Below are positions 11,079-19,645 of a stretch of DNA of 45,172 bases, in pieces. Below the pieces are notes generated by a model. The model ran no database searches. It saw nothing but the letters and a program-made list of their open reading frames with translations, and was not told the DNA's origin. A program made the position numbers and the translations under genes. The DNA comes from Bradyrhizobium sp. (GTDB lineage Bacteria; Pseudomonadota; Alphaproteobacteria; Rhizobiales; Xanthobacteraceae), in the NCBI GenBank assembly GCA_028290305.1, contig JAQGKC010000031.1, positions 1-45,172 on the forward strand, written 5' to 3'. Position 1 is the first letter of the stretch. Every line of letters begins with the position of its first letter.

Positions 11079-11106
11079 GAGGCCCGCACAAGCGGGCCTC
11101 TTTTTT
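11079..11106 (+). terminator. Intrinsic terminator
   Basis: Perfect 9-bp stem GAGGCCCGC/GCGGGCCTC with an ACAA tetraloop followed directly by TTTTTT: a classical Rho-independent terminator. It separates the two DUF992 paralogues into independent transcripts. Confidence 0.92.
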
Positions 11107-11275
11107 GCCTGGGCGGATCGGTCGATGCTCCGAACCTTCGGAGTATCGGGCGACATTGAGCCGCCGCGAATGTGGCACGGCCGCCCATGTTGTGGCATAG
11201 AGAGGAGAGCGCCGGGGCTTTGGCGCTTTCCTGATTCTCTGCTCGCATCACATCCTTTCAGCCGGAGATTTCTTC

Positions 11276-11761
11276 ATGCGCCGCTCACTCACCCTTGCCG
11301 GTGTCGCCATTCCCATGCTGGTTGCTTCCTTCGCCGGCGCCAATGCGCAACAACCGATCCAGCGCGTCCAGGTCGGCGTTCTCGAATGCCGCGGCGGTGC
11401 GAGCGTCGGTTTCATCGTCGGCTCGGTAACCAATCTCGGTTGCGTGCTGCGCGTCGAGGGCATGCCGGAGGATCGCTATGTCGCGACCATCCGCAAGGTG
11501 GGCGTCGATCTCGGTATTACCCAGGAGTCGGCGCTCGCCTGGGGCGTGTACGCGCCGGTCGCCCGGCTCGGGCCCGGCGATCTCTCGGGCAATTACGCCG
11601 GCGCGCAGGGCAGCGCGTCGGTCGGCGTCGGGCTTGGCGGCAACGTGCTGGTGGGCGGCTCGAACAATTCGATCGCGCTGCAGCCGCTCAGCGTGCAAGG
11701 CCAGGTCGGCCTCAATGTCGCGGCCGGGCTGGAAAGTCTGGAACTGCGACCCGGACGGTAA
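11276..11761 (+). CDS. Secreted DUF992 protein (paralogue)
   Basis: 161 residues with a signal peptide (cleavage likely after GANAQQ region, about residue 24) and a DUF992 domain closely matching the upstream copy: VGVLECRGGASVGFIVGS, DRYVATIRKVGVDLG, GDLSGNYAGAQGSASVGVG and IALQPLSVQGQVGLNVAAG. The two clearly arose by tandem duplication. This copy lacks the histidine tail and ends in a short basic sequence. The two cysteines are conserved. Start supported by CGGAGATTTCTTC before the ATG. Probably periplasmic; function unknown. Confidence 0.82.
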   Translation: MRRSLTLAGVAIPMLVASFAGANAQQPIQRVQVGVLECRGGASVGFIVGSVTNLGCVLRVEGMPEDRYVATIRKVGVDLGITQESALAWGVYAPVARLGPGDLSGNYAGAQGSASVGVGLGGNVLVGGSNNSIALQPLSVQGQVGLNVAAGLESLELRPGR

Positions 11762-11774
11762 TTTGGTATCTCGC

Positions 11775-11845
11775 CGTCATTGCGAAGAGTGAAACAGCGA
11801 AGCAATCCGGTCTGCGCATCGCAACCGGCGGGATTGCTTCGGCGC
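11775..11845. repeat. Dispersed palindromic repeat
   Basis: CGTCATTGCGAAGAG followed by CGAAGCAATCC (11798-11808) and its perfect 11-bp inverse GGATTGCTTCG (11831-11841). I recognise this as a very common intergenic repeat in Bradyrhizobium and relatives. It sits between the DUF992 gene and the EF-G paralogue and could also act as a transcript 3' hairpin. Confidence 0.6.
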
Positions 11846-11968
11846 TGCGTACGGTTCTGGCTGACGATGCACTGCAGCGACGTTTTCCAGCTTGCCAAAT
11901 CGTGACGGTAGGGGGAGCATCCTGCCGCCGACCCAATCAAGGGCCGAGCTCCAGATGAGGAGGCGGCG

Positions 11969-14017
11969 ATGGGACAAGACGTCAGAAGTCCCCGCGGTCC
12001 ACGGTGCATTGCACTGGTGGGCCCTTTCCAAAGCGGTAAAACCACACTTCTTGAAGCGATATTGGCGCGCACGGGCGCCATCCCCCGCGCCGGCAGCGTC
12101 GAAACCGGAACCTCGGTCGGCGACGCCAGCGCCGAGGCCCGCCGCCACAAGATGGGCGTCGGCCTCACCGCCGTCACAACCAATTTCATGGGCGACAGTT
12201 ACACCTTTATCGATTGCCCCGGCTCGATAGAATTCGCGCACGACATGCGCGCCGCGATCCCGGCGGTCGATGCCGCAGTCGTGGTATGCGAGGCCGACGA
12301 GCGCAAGCTGCCGCAACTTCAGATTATCCTGCGCGAGCTCGAAGATCTCGGCATTCCGCGCTTTCTGTTTCTCAACAAGATCGACAGGGCCAACAAGCGC
12401 ATCCGCGAGACGCTCGCGACATTGCAGCCGGCGTCGCGGATTCCGCTGGTGCTGCGGCAGATTCCAATCTGGAACGGCGAACTGATCGCGGGCTTCGTCG
12501 ACCTGGCGCTGGAACGCGCCTTCGTCTATCGCGAACACAAGGCGTCCGAAGTCGTGACGCTCGAAGGCGGCGACCTCGACCGCGAGAAGGAAGCCCGGTT
12601 CTCGATGCTGGAAAAGCTCGCCGACCACGACGACGCGCTGATGGAGCAATTGCTGGAGGACATTCAACCGCCACGCGACGCGGTGTTCGACGATCTCGCC
12701 CGCGAGTTGCGCGAAGGATTGATCTGTCCCGTGCTGCTCGGCTCGGCTATGCGCGAGAACGGTGTGCTGCGCCTGATGAAGGCGCTGCGGCATGAAGCGC
12801 CCGGTGTGACCGAGACCGCAAAGCGTCTCGGTGCGTCGTCATCCAAGGATGCGCTGGCCTATGTATTCAAGACCATGCATCTGCAGCACGGCGGCAAGCT
12901 GTCGCTGGTGCGCATGCTGGCCGGGCATCTCGACGACGGCGCGATGCTGCAATCGTCATCGGGCGAGACCGGCCGGGTGTCCGGGATCCTTGCGGTGAAT
13001 TGCGCGCACGATACCAAGCGCGCCTCCGCCGAGGCTGGCGATACGGTCGCGCTCGGCAAGCTCGATACCATCAAGACCGGCGATACGCTGTCGAGCGGCA
13101 AGACCGCGCCGTCAGCGCTGGCAAGCGTTGAGCCGACGCCGCCGGTGCTGGCGATGGCGCTGGCCGCGATGGACCGCAAGGACGACGTCAAACTCGGTCA
13201 GGCCTTGTTGCGGCTGAACGAGGAAGATCCTTCGCTGACGATGATCCATAATTCCCGGACCCACGACATCGTATTGTGGGGACAGGGCGAGATGCATTTG
13301 CGGGTCGCGCTGGAGCGCCTGCGCGATCGTTTCGGCGTTAACGTAAAATCGCAAGCACCCGCCATCGGATATCAGGAGACGATCCGCAAATCGATCACCC
13401 AGCGCGGCCGGCACAAGAAGCAATCCGGCGGCCACGGCCAGTTCGGCGATGTGGTGCTGGAGGTCAAGCCGATGCTGCGCGGCGGCGGCTTCGAATTTCA
13501 CGAAAGGGTCGTCGGCGGCGCGGTTCCGAGAAACTATATCGGCGCGGTCGAAGAGGGTGTGGTCGATGGATTGCTGCGCGGGCCGCTCGGCTTTCCCGTC
13601 ATCGACGTGCATGTGACGCTGACCGACGGCTCCTATCACAGCGTGGACTCGTCGGACCTGGCGTTCCGGACCGCGGCGCGGATCGGCGTCAGTGAAGCGC
13701 TGCCGCAGTGCCAGCCGGTGCTGCTGGAGCCGATCCACGTGGTCGAGATTGTCTGTCCCAGCGACGCCACGGCGAAGATCAACGCCATCCTGTCAGGGCG
13801 GCGCGGGCAGATTCTCGGCTTTGACACCCGCGAGGGCTGGCCGGGATGGGATCGCGTCCGCGCCATGATGCCCGAAGCCGAGATTGGCGAGTTGATCGTA
13901 GAGCTGCGATCGGCGACGGCCGGTGCCGGCAGTTTTACGCGGCAGTTCGATCGCATGGCCGAGGTCAGCGGCCGCGCCGCCGATCAGATCATCGCCGCGC
14001 ACCGGGTGGCGGCATAG
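11969..14017 (+). CDS. Elongation factor G paralogue with altered G3 motif
   Basis: 682 residues with the EF-G domain order: GTPase (1-~270), domain II (~285-365), III, IV (~440-590, with YQETIRKSITQRGRHKKQSGG and GAVPRNYIGAVEEG) and V (LLEPIHVVEIVCPS). P-loop G18-PFQSGK-T25 and NKID (136-139) are intact, but the G3 motif is D82-C-P-G-S86 where translocating EF-G has DTPGH, so the catalytic histidine is a serine. The switch I region (GDASAEARRHKMGVGLTA) is also unlike canonical EF-G. This belongs to the EF-G-like (EF-G2) group often present beside true fusA; no rpsL/rpsG/tuf genes flank it here. It may be slow in GTP hydrolysis or act in ribosome recycling or stress. Start supported by GAGGAGG at 11957-11963. 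Confidence 0.85.
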   Translation: MGQDVRSPRGPRCIALVGPFQSGKTTLLEAILARTGAIPRAGSVETGTSVGDASAEARRHKMGVGLTAVTTNFMGDSYTFIDCPGSIEFAHDMRAAIPAVDAAVVVCEADERKLPQLQIILRELEDLGIPRFLFLNKIDRANKRIRETLATLQPASRIPLVLRQIPIWNGELIAGFVDLALERAFVYREHKASEVVTLEGGDLDREKEARFSMLEKLADHDDALMEQLLEDIQPPRDAVFDDLARELREGLICPVLLGSAMRENGVLRLMKALRHEAPGVTETAKRLGASSSKDALAYVFKTMHLQHGGKLSLVRMLAGHLDDGAMLQSSSGETGRVSGILAVNCAHDTKRASAEAGDTVALGKLDTIKTGDTLSSGKTAPSALASVEPTPPVLAMALAAMDRKDDVKLGQALLRLNEEDPSLTMIHNSRTHDIVLWGQGEMHLRVALERLRDRFGVNVKSQAPAIGYQETIRKSITQRGRHKKQSGGHGQFGDVVLEVKPMLRGGGFEFHERVVGGAVPRNYIGAVEEGVVDGLLRGPLGFPVIDVHVTLTDGSYHSVDSSDLAFRTAARIGVSEALPQCQPVLLEPIHVVEIVCPSDATAKINAILSGRRGQILGFDTREGWPGWDRVRAMMPEAEIGELIVELRSATAGAGSFTRQFDRMAEVSGRAADQIIAAHRVAA

Positions 14018-14110
14018 CTCGCCCTCTACCGGCTTTCAGCTTCCGTTGTTCCCGCCCTTGCGGGGACGGCGGCGTTTGCGTCATGGCGGCCTGCCTCCGG
14101 CTTGCAATGT

Positions 14111-14125
14111 GATGTTTTTTACATC
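14111..14125. promoter_or_regulatory. Dyad GATGT-N5-ACATC upstream of XRE gene
   Basis: GATGT and its inverse ACATC separated by five T residues, 53 bp before the XRE gene. Position and symmetry suit an autoregulatory operator, but with no second copy to compare this is a guess. Confidence 0.3.
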
Positions 14126-14137
14126 ATTGTATCCGTA

Positions 14138-14167
14138 TTGAGTATCACTTATCCTTGTTTGTATATG
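14138..14167 (+). promoter_or_regulatory. Candidate promoter giving a near-leaderless XRE mRNA
   Basis: TTGAGT at 14138-14143 and GTATAT at 14161-14166 are spaced 17 bp. The XRE start codon at 14178 is only about 11 bp past the -10 box, so transcription from here would leave almost no leader. Matches are partial. Confidence 0.35.
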
Positions 14168-14177
14168 GAATGGTCGC

Positions 14178-14444
14178 ATGATCACGTCGTTTCAAATGAA
14201 GGCGGCGCGAGCATTACTTGGCATAGACCAGAGGACCTTGGCCGAACTGGCCGGGGTTTCGCTGCCTACGATCCAGCGGATGGAAGCCAGCGTTGGCAAT
14301 GTCCGCGGCGTCGTCGAATCGCTGACCAGGGTCGTCGATGCGTTGAATCGCGCCGGTGTCGAACTGATCGGCGAACACGCGCGCAGCGACGATGGCGGAC
14401 GCGGCGTGCGGTTGAAAGCGCCAGGCCCGCCGCGTCGGACCTGA
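14178..14444 (+). CDS. XRE-family helix-turn-helix regulator
   Basis: 88 residues with a compact N-terminal HTH (about residues 6-60): KAARALLGIDQRTLAELAG, VSLPTIQRMEAS as recognition helix, then LTRVVDALNRAGVELIGE. Small stand-alone XRE proteins with this shape (ending ...AGVELI..., a short charged tail) are frequent in Rhizobiales. It lies 63 bp before a SulP anion transporter on the same strand and probably regulates it and itself. The tail after residue 70 is Gly/Arg/Pro-rich and likely disordered. Confidence 0.82.
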   Translation: MITSFQMKAARALLGIDQRTLAELAGVSLPTIQRMEASVGNVRGVVESLTRVVDALNRAGVELIGEHARSDDGGRGVRLKAPGPPRRT

Positions 14445-14507
14445 TGTCAAGGCCTTGGCATTGTCGCGACGGCGATCTCGCGACCTGACACGGGAGCAGT
14501 GCGGGCA

Positions 14508-16280
14508 ATGAGCATCGCAAGCGAGCGATCGGGCATGACGCGGCAGATCAAACAGCCGACCTTTGCCGAATTGTATGCGCCGAAGCTGATCACAGTGCTG
14601 CGCGAGGGCTATCGCTTTGCGGACTTTCGCGCCGATGTGATCTCCGGTCTGACCGTGGCGATCGTGGCGCTTCCGCTGTCGATGGCCATCGCCATCGCGT
14701 CGGGCGTGACGCCGGACCGCGGGCTTTATACCGCCGTGGTCGGCGGCTTCATCGTTTCGCTGCTGGGCGGCAGCCGGTTTCAGATCGGCGGACCTGCCGG
14801 CGCGTTCATCGTGCTGGTGGCACTGACCGCCGAACGCCATGGCGTCGACGGCGTGATCCTCGCTACCGCGATGGCCGGGGTGTTTCTGATCGCCGCGGGT
14901 TATCTTCGGCTCGGCACCTATATCAAATTCATTCCCTATCCGGTGACGGTGGGATTCACCGCCGGGATCGCCGTCATTATCTTTGCCAGCCAGCTCAAGG
15001 ATCTGTTCGGCATCACGCTGACGACGAAAGAGCCGGGCGAATTGATTCCGAAGCTGGAGGCGCTGGCTGGCGGGCTGCACACCGCCAATGTTTCAGCGGT
15101 CGCTGTGGCTGCCGCCAGTATCGCCATCATCGCCGCCCTCCGGAAGCTGCGGCCGACCTGGCCCGGCATCCTGCTCGCGGTCGCCGCCGCCGCGCTCGCG
15201 ACCTGGGCGCTGTCCTTGCCGGTGGAAACCATCGGCACCCGTTTCGGCGGCATTCCTCGGGAATTGCCCTGGCCGGCATGGCCGTCATTTTCGCTGGAGA
15301 AGGCGCGGGCGGTGCTGCCCGACGCCATCGCGTTCGCATTGCTCGGCGCCATCGAGTCCCTGCTGTCGGCTGTGGTGGCCGATGGCATGACCGGCCGCCG
15401 GCATCGCTCCAATTGCGAGTTGGTAGCGCAGGGCTTTGCCAATATCGGATCGGCGCTGTTCGGCGGCATCTGTGTCACCGGCACGATCGCGCGCACCGCG
15501 ACCAACGTCCGTGCCGGTGCGCGTGGTCCGATTTCGGGAATGTTGCATTCGCTTTTCCTGTTGCTGTTCATGCTGATCGCGGCACCGCTGGCGAGCTACA
15601 TTCCGCTTGCCGCGCTGGCATCGGTGCTGGTGGTCGTCGCCTGGAACATGGCGGAGAAGCAGGAGTTCGCAACCTTGATTCGCTCGTCGCGCGGCGACGC
15701 CGTCGTGCTGCTTGCCACCTTTCTGCTGACGATTTTCCGCGATCTCACCGAGGGCATCCTGGTTGGTTTCGCGCTCGGCGCAGTGCTGTTCATCAACCGC
15801 ATGGCGCAGATGACGGGCATCGAGACCGCAATACCGCTGGCGGTCGACGATCAGGCCGACGATGGTGCCGGCGATCGCGTGCCTTATGATTCCGACCTTG
15901 CCGCCGATCCGGACGTGTTGGTGTACCGCATCACCGGTGCGTTCTTCTTCGGCGCTGCGTCGACGGTGGGGACGGTGCTCGACAGCATCGCCGACACCCG
16001 CAAGGCGTTTGTGGTCGATTTCTCGGCGGTGCCGTTTCTCGATTCTACCGCGGCCAACGCGATGAACCGGGTTGCGACCAAAACAACACGCCAGGGCATC
16101 CGGCTTTTCATCACCGGCGCATCGCCGACGGTGCGCCGGACGCTGCTGACCTATGGGGTACGGCCGCCGCGCGCCAGATATCGCGAGACCATTGCGCGGG
16201 CCATCGCCGATATCAAGGGGCAGCGCGAGACGCCTTCCACCGCGCCGGATGGTCTCTCCGCCAGTGAACCCGCCGTGTGA
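14508..16280 (+). CDS. SulP family anion transporter with STAS domain
   Basis: 590 residues: a short cytoplasmic N-terminus, about 10-14 membrane segments (residues ~40-430) with SulP signatures (DVISGLTVAIVALPLSMAIA, LYTAVVGGFIVSLLGGS, IGGPAGAFIVLV), and a C-terminal STAS domain (~455-560) containing VLVYRITGAFFFGAAS and FVVDFSAVPFLDSTAANAM, where the DST motif is the conserved phosphorylation/nucleotide loop. SulP members move sulfate, bicarbonate or dicarboxylates; no neighbour fixes the substrate. Start options are GTG 14499, ATG 14508 and ATG 14535; 14508 is preferred, with GGGAG 11 nt upstream. It probably forms an operon with the XRE gene. Confidence 0.88.
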   Translation: MSIASERSGMTRQIKQPTFAELYAPKLITVLREGYRFADFRADVISGLTVAIVALPLSMAIAIASGVTPDRGLYTAVVGGFIVSLLGGSRFQIGGPAGAFIVLVALTAERHGVDGVILATAMAGVFLIAAGYLRLGTYIKFIPYPVTVGFTAGIAVIIFASQLKDLFGITLTTKEPGELIPKLEALAGGLHTANVSAVAVAAASIAIIAALRKLRPTWPGILLAVAAAALATWALSLPVETIGTRFGGIPRELPWPAWPSFSLEKARAVLPDAIAFALLGAIESLLSAVVADGMTGRRHRSNCELVAQGFANIGSALFGGICVTGTIARTATNVRAGARGPISGMLHSLFLLLFMLIAAPLASYIPLAALASVLVVVAWNMAEKQEFATLIRSSRGDAVVLLATFLLTIFRDLTEGILVGFALGAVLFINRMAQMTGIETAIPLAVDDQADDGAGDRVPYDSDLAADPDVLVYRITGAFFFGAASTVGTVLDSIADTRKAFVVDFSAVPFLDSTAANAMNRVATKTTRQGIRLFITGASPTVRRTLLTYGVRPPRARYRETIARAIADIKGQRETPSTAPDGLSASEPAV

Positions 16281-16290
16281 TCGCGCTTTA

Positions 16291-16412
16291 GAGCATGCTC
16301 CGGAAAAGTGGGAACCGGTTCTCCCTCGGGACAAACGCGGAGCGTTTGCCCGGAGACTATGCTCAAACAAAGACATGAGATCATGATCCGATTCAATCCG
16401 ATCGGATCAGAT
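16291..16412. repeat. Copy A of the GAGCATG...CATGCTC palindromic element
   Basis: Begins GAGCATGCTCCGGAAAAGTG, continues with ACCGGTT, an internal hairpin AAACGC-GGA-GCGTTT and CATGCTC-like closure at 16358-16364, then the tail ATCATGATCCGATTCAATCC. Outer ends are inverted repeats, with smaller palindromes nested inside. Copies B, C and D at 38943, 40377 and 44881 share this structure. Confidence 0.85.
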
Positions 16413-16511
16413 CTGGTGCTGTCAATACTTCCCAATCCCACCACTTTCATGAAAACTGCAGAAAGCGGGCGGTAGTCTGCTACATGGCATCGTCGCTCGC
16501 GAGAAGGCGCA

Positions 16512-17300
16512 ATGGACAAGTTCGAGTTATCGTTGAAGATGAGGCGGCTCACTCAGTGGGTGGATAGCCAACGCCAGCCCCCGAGCCTCATTCGAAGGCA
16601 ATTTCGCGGTGGATCGCTCGGTAATTGCTATGTGACCATCGATCTGGATCGCCAAACTCCGTTTGCATCCTCCAATCTCAACCGCGTCTATATGTGCGGG
16701 GCCGAAGCTGGAATGTCGTCCGGCAGCATCGCGCGGCTGATCGATCTGTTCGTGACAGAAGGCGTCAAACGGTTCTTCGTCTGGCTCAGCCCCGGTCCCG
16801 ACATGGACCTGGCGCGCGGCTGGCTCGAACAGCACGGGCTGACCCGCATCCGACGCACCGGCTATCCGACATTGTGTCGTACCCGCCATTCGCCCGTTCA
16901 CTTCAAAACCGATCTTGAAGTGCGCGAGGTGAGCGCGGATGAAATAGCTGCGGCCAGTGATCAGCTCGGCGAAACGCTATGGCCCGAATATGCGATGTCT
17001 GTGGGCAGAGAAGGCTTCTTTCACTACATGGCTTTTGATGGCAGGTGTCCGGTGGCCATCGCCGCGCTCTGCATTTATGAAGACCTTGGATATCTCATGG
17101 CTGCCGCGACCGCCGAAAGTCATCGCAAACGTGGAGCCCAGCAGGCCCTCATCGCGAAAAGGGTCGAACGCGCCGAACGATCCGGCTGTTCGACGCTGGT
17201 GTCCGAAACCCTCTATATGATCGAACACTCCTACCGGAATCTGCAGCGTGCCGGTTTTGAAGAGGCGTATGAAAAAGAAATCTACGAATGGAACGCCTGA
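16512..17300 (+). CDS. GNAT family N-acetyltransferase (262 aa)
   Basis: 262 residues, longer than a single GNAT domain. The C-terminal half (about 135-262) carries the GNAT core: YLMAAATAESHRKRGAQQALIAKR is the acetyl-CoA loop (in the form ESHRKRGAQ, a variant of the RxxGxG/A motif) and YRNLQRAGFEEAYEK the final segment. The N-terminal 130 residues, with VYMCGAEAGMSSGSIARLIDLF and WLEQHGLTRIRRTGYPTL, look like a second, degenerate GNAT half, as in tandem-GNAT proteins of unknown acceptor. Started by ATG with GAGAAGG upstream. The DUF1275 gene starts 16 bp later, so the two are probably cotranscribed. Confidence 0.75.
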   Translation: MDKFELSLKMRRLTQWVDSQRQPPSLIRRQFRGGSLGNCYVTIDLDRQTPFASSNLNRVYMCGAEAGMSSGSIARLIDLFVTEGVKRFFVWLSPGPDMDLARGWLEQHGLTRIRRTGYPTLCRTRHSPVHFKTDLEVREVSADEIAAASDQLGETLWPEYAMSVGREGFFHYMAFDGRCPVAIAALCIYEDLGYLMAAATAESHRKRGAQQALIAKRVERAERSGCSTLVSETLYMIEHSYRNLQRAGFEEAYEKEIYEWNA

Positions 17301-17315
17301 GACCAGTTCACTGCA

Positions 17316-17957
17316 ATGCTTGAATCGCGCCGCAATGTCGCGTTGGCCTGTACGCTAAGCGCGGTGGCCGGCTACGTCGACAGCATCGGCTTTCTGCATC
17401 TCGGCGGCCTGTTCGTCTCCTTCATGAGCGGCAACTCGACGCGGCTGGGCGTCAGCGTGGCCCAAGGTCATTGGCAGAATGCGGCCGAAGCCCTGGGACT
17501 GATCGCGCTGTTCGTGGTAGGCGCCGCCGCCGGCAGCCTGATCGTGCTAGGCCGCGGAATCTATTGCCAATGCTGGCTACTGCTGGCGGAAGCGTTGCTG
17601 CTCGCCGCCGCCGCGTTCTGCTATACATTCGGCCTGTCGAATATGGCGATCGCGACGATCGTGCTGGCGATGGGACTGGAAAACGCGATGTTCCAGATCG
17701 ACGGTGGCGCGGGTCTCGGCCTCACTTACGTCACTGGCGCGCTGGTCAAGGTGGGCCAGCTCGTCGCCGCCGCGCTCACCGGGGGCGCGCGTTGGGGGTG
17801 GCTGCCAAATCTGCTGCTGTGGGCGGCGCTGGTGACGGGTTCGGTGTGCGGCGCGCTCGTCTATCACTGGATCAACCTTGCCGCCATCTGGTTCGCCGCG
17901 GGGACCGCGTTGGCTCTGAGCGGGATCGTTTTCGCAGCAGCGAAGCAGCAGGATTGA
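17316..17957 (+). CDS. YoaK/DUF1275 family inner-membrane protein
   Basis: 213 residues with about six membrane helices. Recognised from the N-terminal SAVAGYVDSIGFLHLGGLFVSFMSGNSTRLG, split here as AGYVDSIGFLHLGG and FVSFMSGNSTRLG, which is the hallmark of DUF1275, and from LGLTYVTGALVKVGQ. Family function is unknown; membership in a transporter-like group has been suggested. It lies between the GNAT and aroE genes with small gaps (15 and 31 bp), suggesting one transcription unit of three genes. Confidence 0.87.
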   Translation: MLESRRNVALACTLSAVAGYVDSIGFLHLGGLFVSFMSGNSTRLGVSVAQGHWQNAAEALGLIALFVVGAAAGSLIVLGRGIYCQCWLLLAEALLLAAAAFCYTFGLSNMAIATIVLAMGLENAMFQIDGGAGLGLTYVTGALVKVGQLVAAALTGGARWGWLPNLLLWAALVTGSVCGALVYHWINLAAIWFAAGTALALSGIVFAAAKQQD

Positions 17958-17988
17958 CAGCGAGCGCCGCTTGCCCGATTTGACAGCG

Positions 17989-18831
17989 ATGACAATCGAG
18001 ACCAAAGCCCGCGCCGCGTGCCTGATCGGATGGCCGGCGGCGCATTCGCGCTCGCCGCTGATTCACCATTACTGGCTGCGGACGCTGGGTATCGAGGGCG
18101 GCTACAACATCGAGGCGGTGCCACCCGAAGGTTTTGCCGAATTCGTACTGCACCTGGCGACCCACGGCTTCGTCGGCGCCAACGTCACCCTGCCGCACAA
18201 GGAGCGTGCGCTGGCGCTGTCGATGCCGGACGCGCGCGCCCGCGCGGTCGGCGCAGCCAATACGCTCTGGTATGAGGGCAACGAACTGCGCTCGACCAAC
18301 ACCGATATCGAAGGTTTCATCAACAATCTCGACGCCTGCGCGCCGGGATGGGACGCCGCCACCGATGCGCTGGTGCTCGGCGCCGGCGGCTCGTCACGCG
18401 CGGTCGTGTTTGGACTTGTCGAACGCGGCATCAAGCGCGTGCATCTGGCAAACCGGACCATCGAACGCGCGCGCGCGCTTGCGGATCAGTTCGGCGCCAA
18501 CGTCCATCCCGTCGCGTGGGACGCCATCGGCGATCTGTTGCCGCGCGCCGGGTTGCTGGTGAACACGACGTCGCTTGGGATGCATGGTCAGCCCGCGCTC
18601 GATGTCGACGCCGGCCTGCTTCCGTCCCATGCGGTTGTCGCGGATCTCGTCTATGTACCGCTGCAAACGCCATTGCTTGCGGCGGCGCGGGCGCATGGAC
18701 TGCAGACCGCCGATGGGCTGGGCATGCTGCTGCACCAGGCGGTGCGCGGATTTGAGTTGTGGTTCGGACAACGCCCGCAAGTTACGTCCGAACTTCGCGC
18801 GCTGGTCGAAGCCGATCTCACAAAGGTTTGA
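17989..18831 (+). CDS. aroE: Shikimate dehydrogenase
   Basis: Catalyses NADPH-dependent reduction of 3-dehydroshikimate in aromatic amino acid synthesis. 280 residues from the ATG. Substrate-binding SRSP (S20, S22), the catalytic lysine K68 in NVTLPHK, the catalytic aspartate D103 in NTDIEGF, the nucleotide loop LGAGGSSRAV (about 128-136), NRT of the NADP-binding region, NTTSLGMHG, and the C-terminal DGLGMLLHQAV are all present. A TTG at 17971 could extend it by six residues; neither start has a good ribosome binding site, so translation may depend on the gene upstream. Lack of other aromatic genes nearby leaves open that it is a second AroE or quinate/shikimate paralogue. Confidence 0.87.
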   Translation: MTIETKARAACLIGWPAAHSRSPLIHHYWLRTLGIEGGYNIEAVPPEGFAEFVLHLATHGFVGANVTLPHKERALALSMPDARARAVGAANTLWYEGNELRSTNTDIEGFINNLDACAPGWDAATDALVLGAGGSSRAVVFGLVERGIKRVHLANRTIERARALADQFGANVHPVAWDAIGDLLPRAGLLVNTTSLGMHGQPALDVDAGLLPSHAVVADLVYVPLQTPLLAAARAHGLQTADGLGMLLHQAVRGFELWFGQRPQVTSELRALVEADLTKV

Positions 18832-18896
18832 GCGGGAATATCGCTTATCTTCCGGTGTCCGGTGCTAATGAGAGCCCCTTCGCTGGAGATCATTAC

Positions 18897-19523
18897 ATGT
18901 CGTCCACATCGTCTATCCTGTCGCGTTCGATCGTAGCGCTCGCCCTGACCGTAGCTTCATCCTATGCGATCGCACAACAATCACCGACGCCGTCGCGGGT
19001 TCGCGGCGCCATCGAAGGCGTCGACGGCGATGTGCTCACCGTCAAATCGCGTAGCGGCGAGGACGTCAAGCTGCACATGGCGAGCAACATGATGGTGCAG
19101 GGCATCACCAAAATGTCGCTGTCGGACATCAAGGTCGGCTCCTTTGTCGGCGCCACCACAGTGCCGACGCCGGATGGCGGGCAAAAAGCCGTCGAGGTGC
19201 ACGTGTTTCCGGAAAACATGCGCGGCACCGGAGAAGGATCGCGGCCCTGGGATCTCCGTCCCAACAGCTCCATGACCAATGCGACGGTGGCGGCCGACAC
19301 CGTGGCCGGCAATGACGGACATACCCTGACGGTCCGGTACAAGGGCGGCGAGAAGAAGGTAGAGGTCGCGCCCGACACTCCGGTCGTGACCTATGTGTCG
19401 GGCGACAAGTCCGACCTCAAGGCCGGCGCCCAGGTGATCGCCTTCACCAAAAAACTGCCGGACGGTTCGCTGGAGGCCGACCGCATCGGCGTGGGCCGCG
19501 ACGGGCTGACGCCGCCGATGTAA
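18897..19523 (+). CDS. Secreted DUF5666-like protein, copy 1
   Basis: 208 residues from the ATG preceded by TGGAGATC. A signal peptide (hydrophobic ALALTVASSYAIAQQ) precedes two beta-rich repeats: RVRGAIEGVDGDVLTVKSR...VGSFVGATT and a second, GHTLTVRYKGGEKKVEVAPDTPVVTYVSGDKSDLKAGAQV, written here only in outline. Each looks like an OB-like small barrel of the DUF5666 type. The conserved middle GTGEGSRPWDLRPNSSMTNA and the ending DGLTPPM are shared with the next gene. Probably periplasmic; no function known. The frame is open farther upstream into aroE, but that part is out of frame with a known gene and lacks a signal sequence. Confidence 0.75.
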   Translation: MSSTSSILSRSIVALALTVASSYAIAQQSPTPSRVRGAIEGVDGDVLTVKSRSGEDVKLHMASNMMVQGITKMSLSDIKVGSFVGATTVPTPDGGQKAVEVHVFPENMRGTGEGSRPWDLRPNSSMTNATVAADTVAGNDGHTLTVRYKGGEKKVEVAPDTPVVTYVSGDKSDLKAGAQVIAFTKKLPDGSLEADRIGVGRDGLTPPM

Positions 19524-19645
19524 AATTCTTCGCACTCGCGTGACGTTCGACGAGACGTCACGGTTGCGTTATCCCGGAATAGCCCTACCGCCGCGGTGTC
19601 TTCCCTTTGGATTGGCCACTCAACTAAAATCCCCGAGGGAAAACC

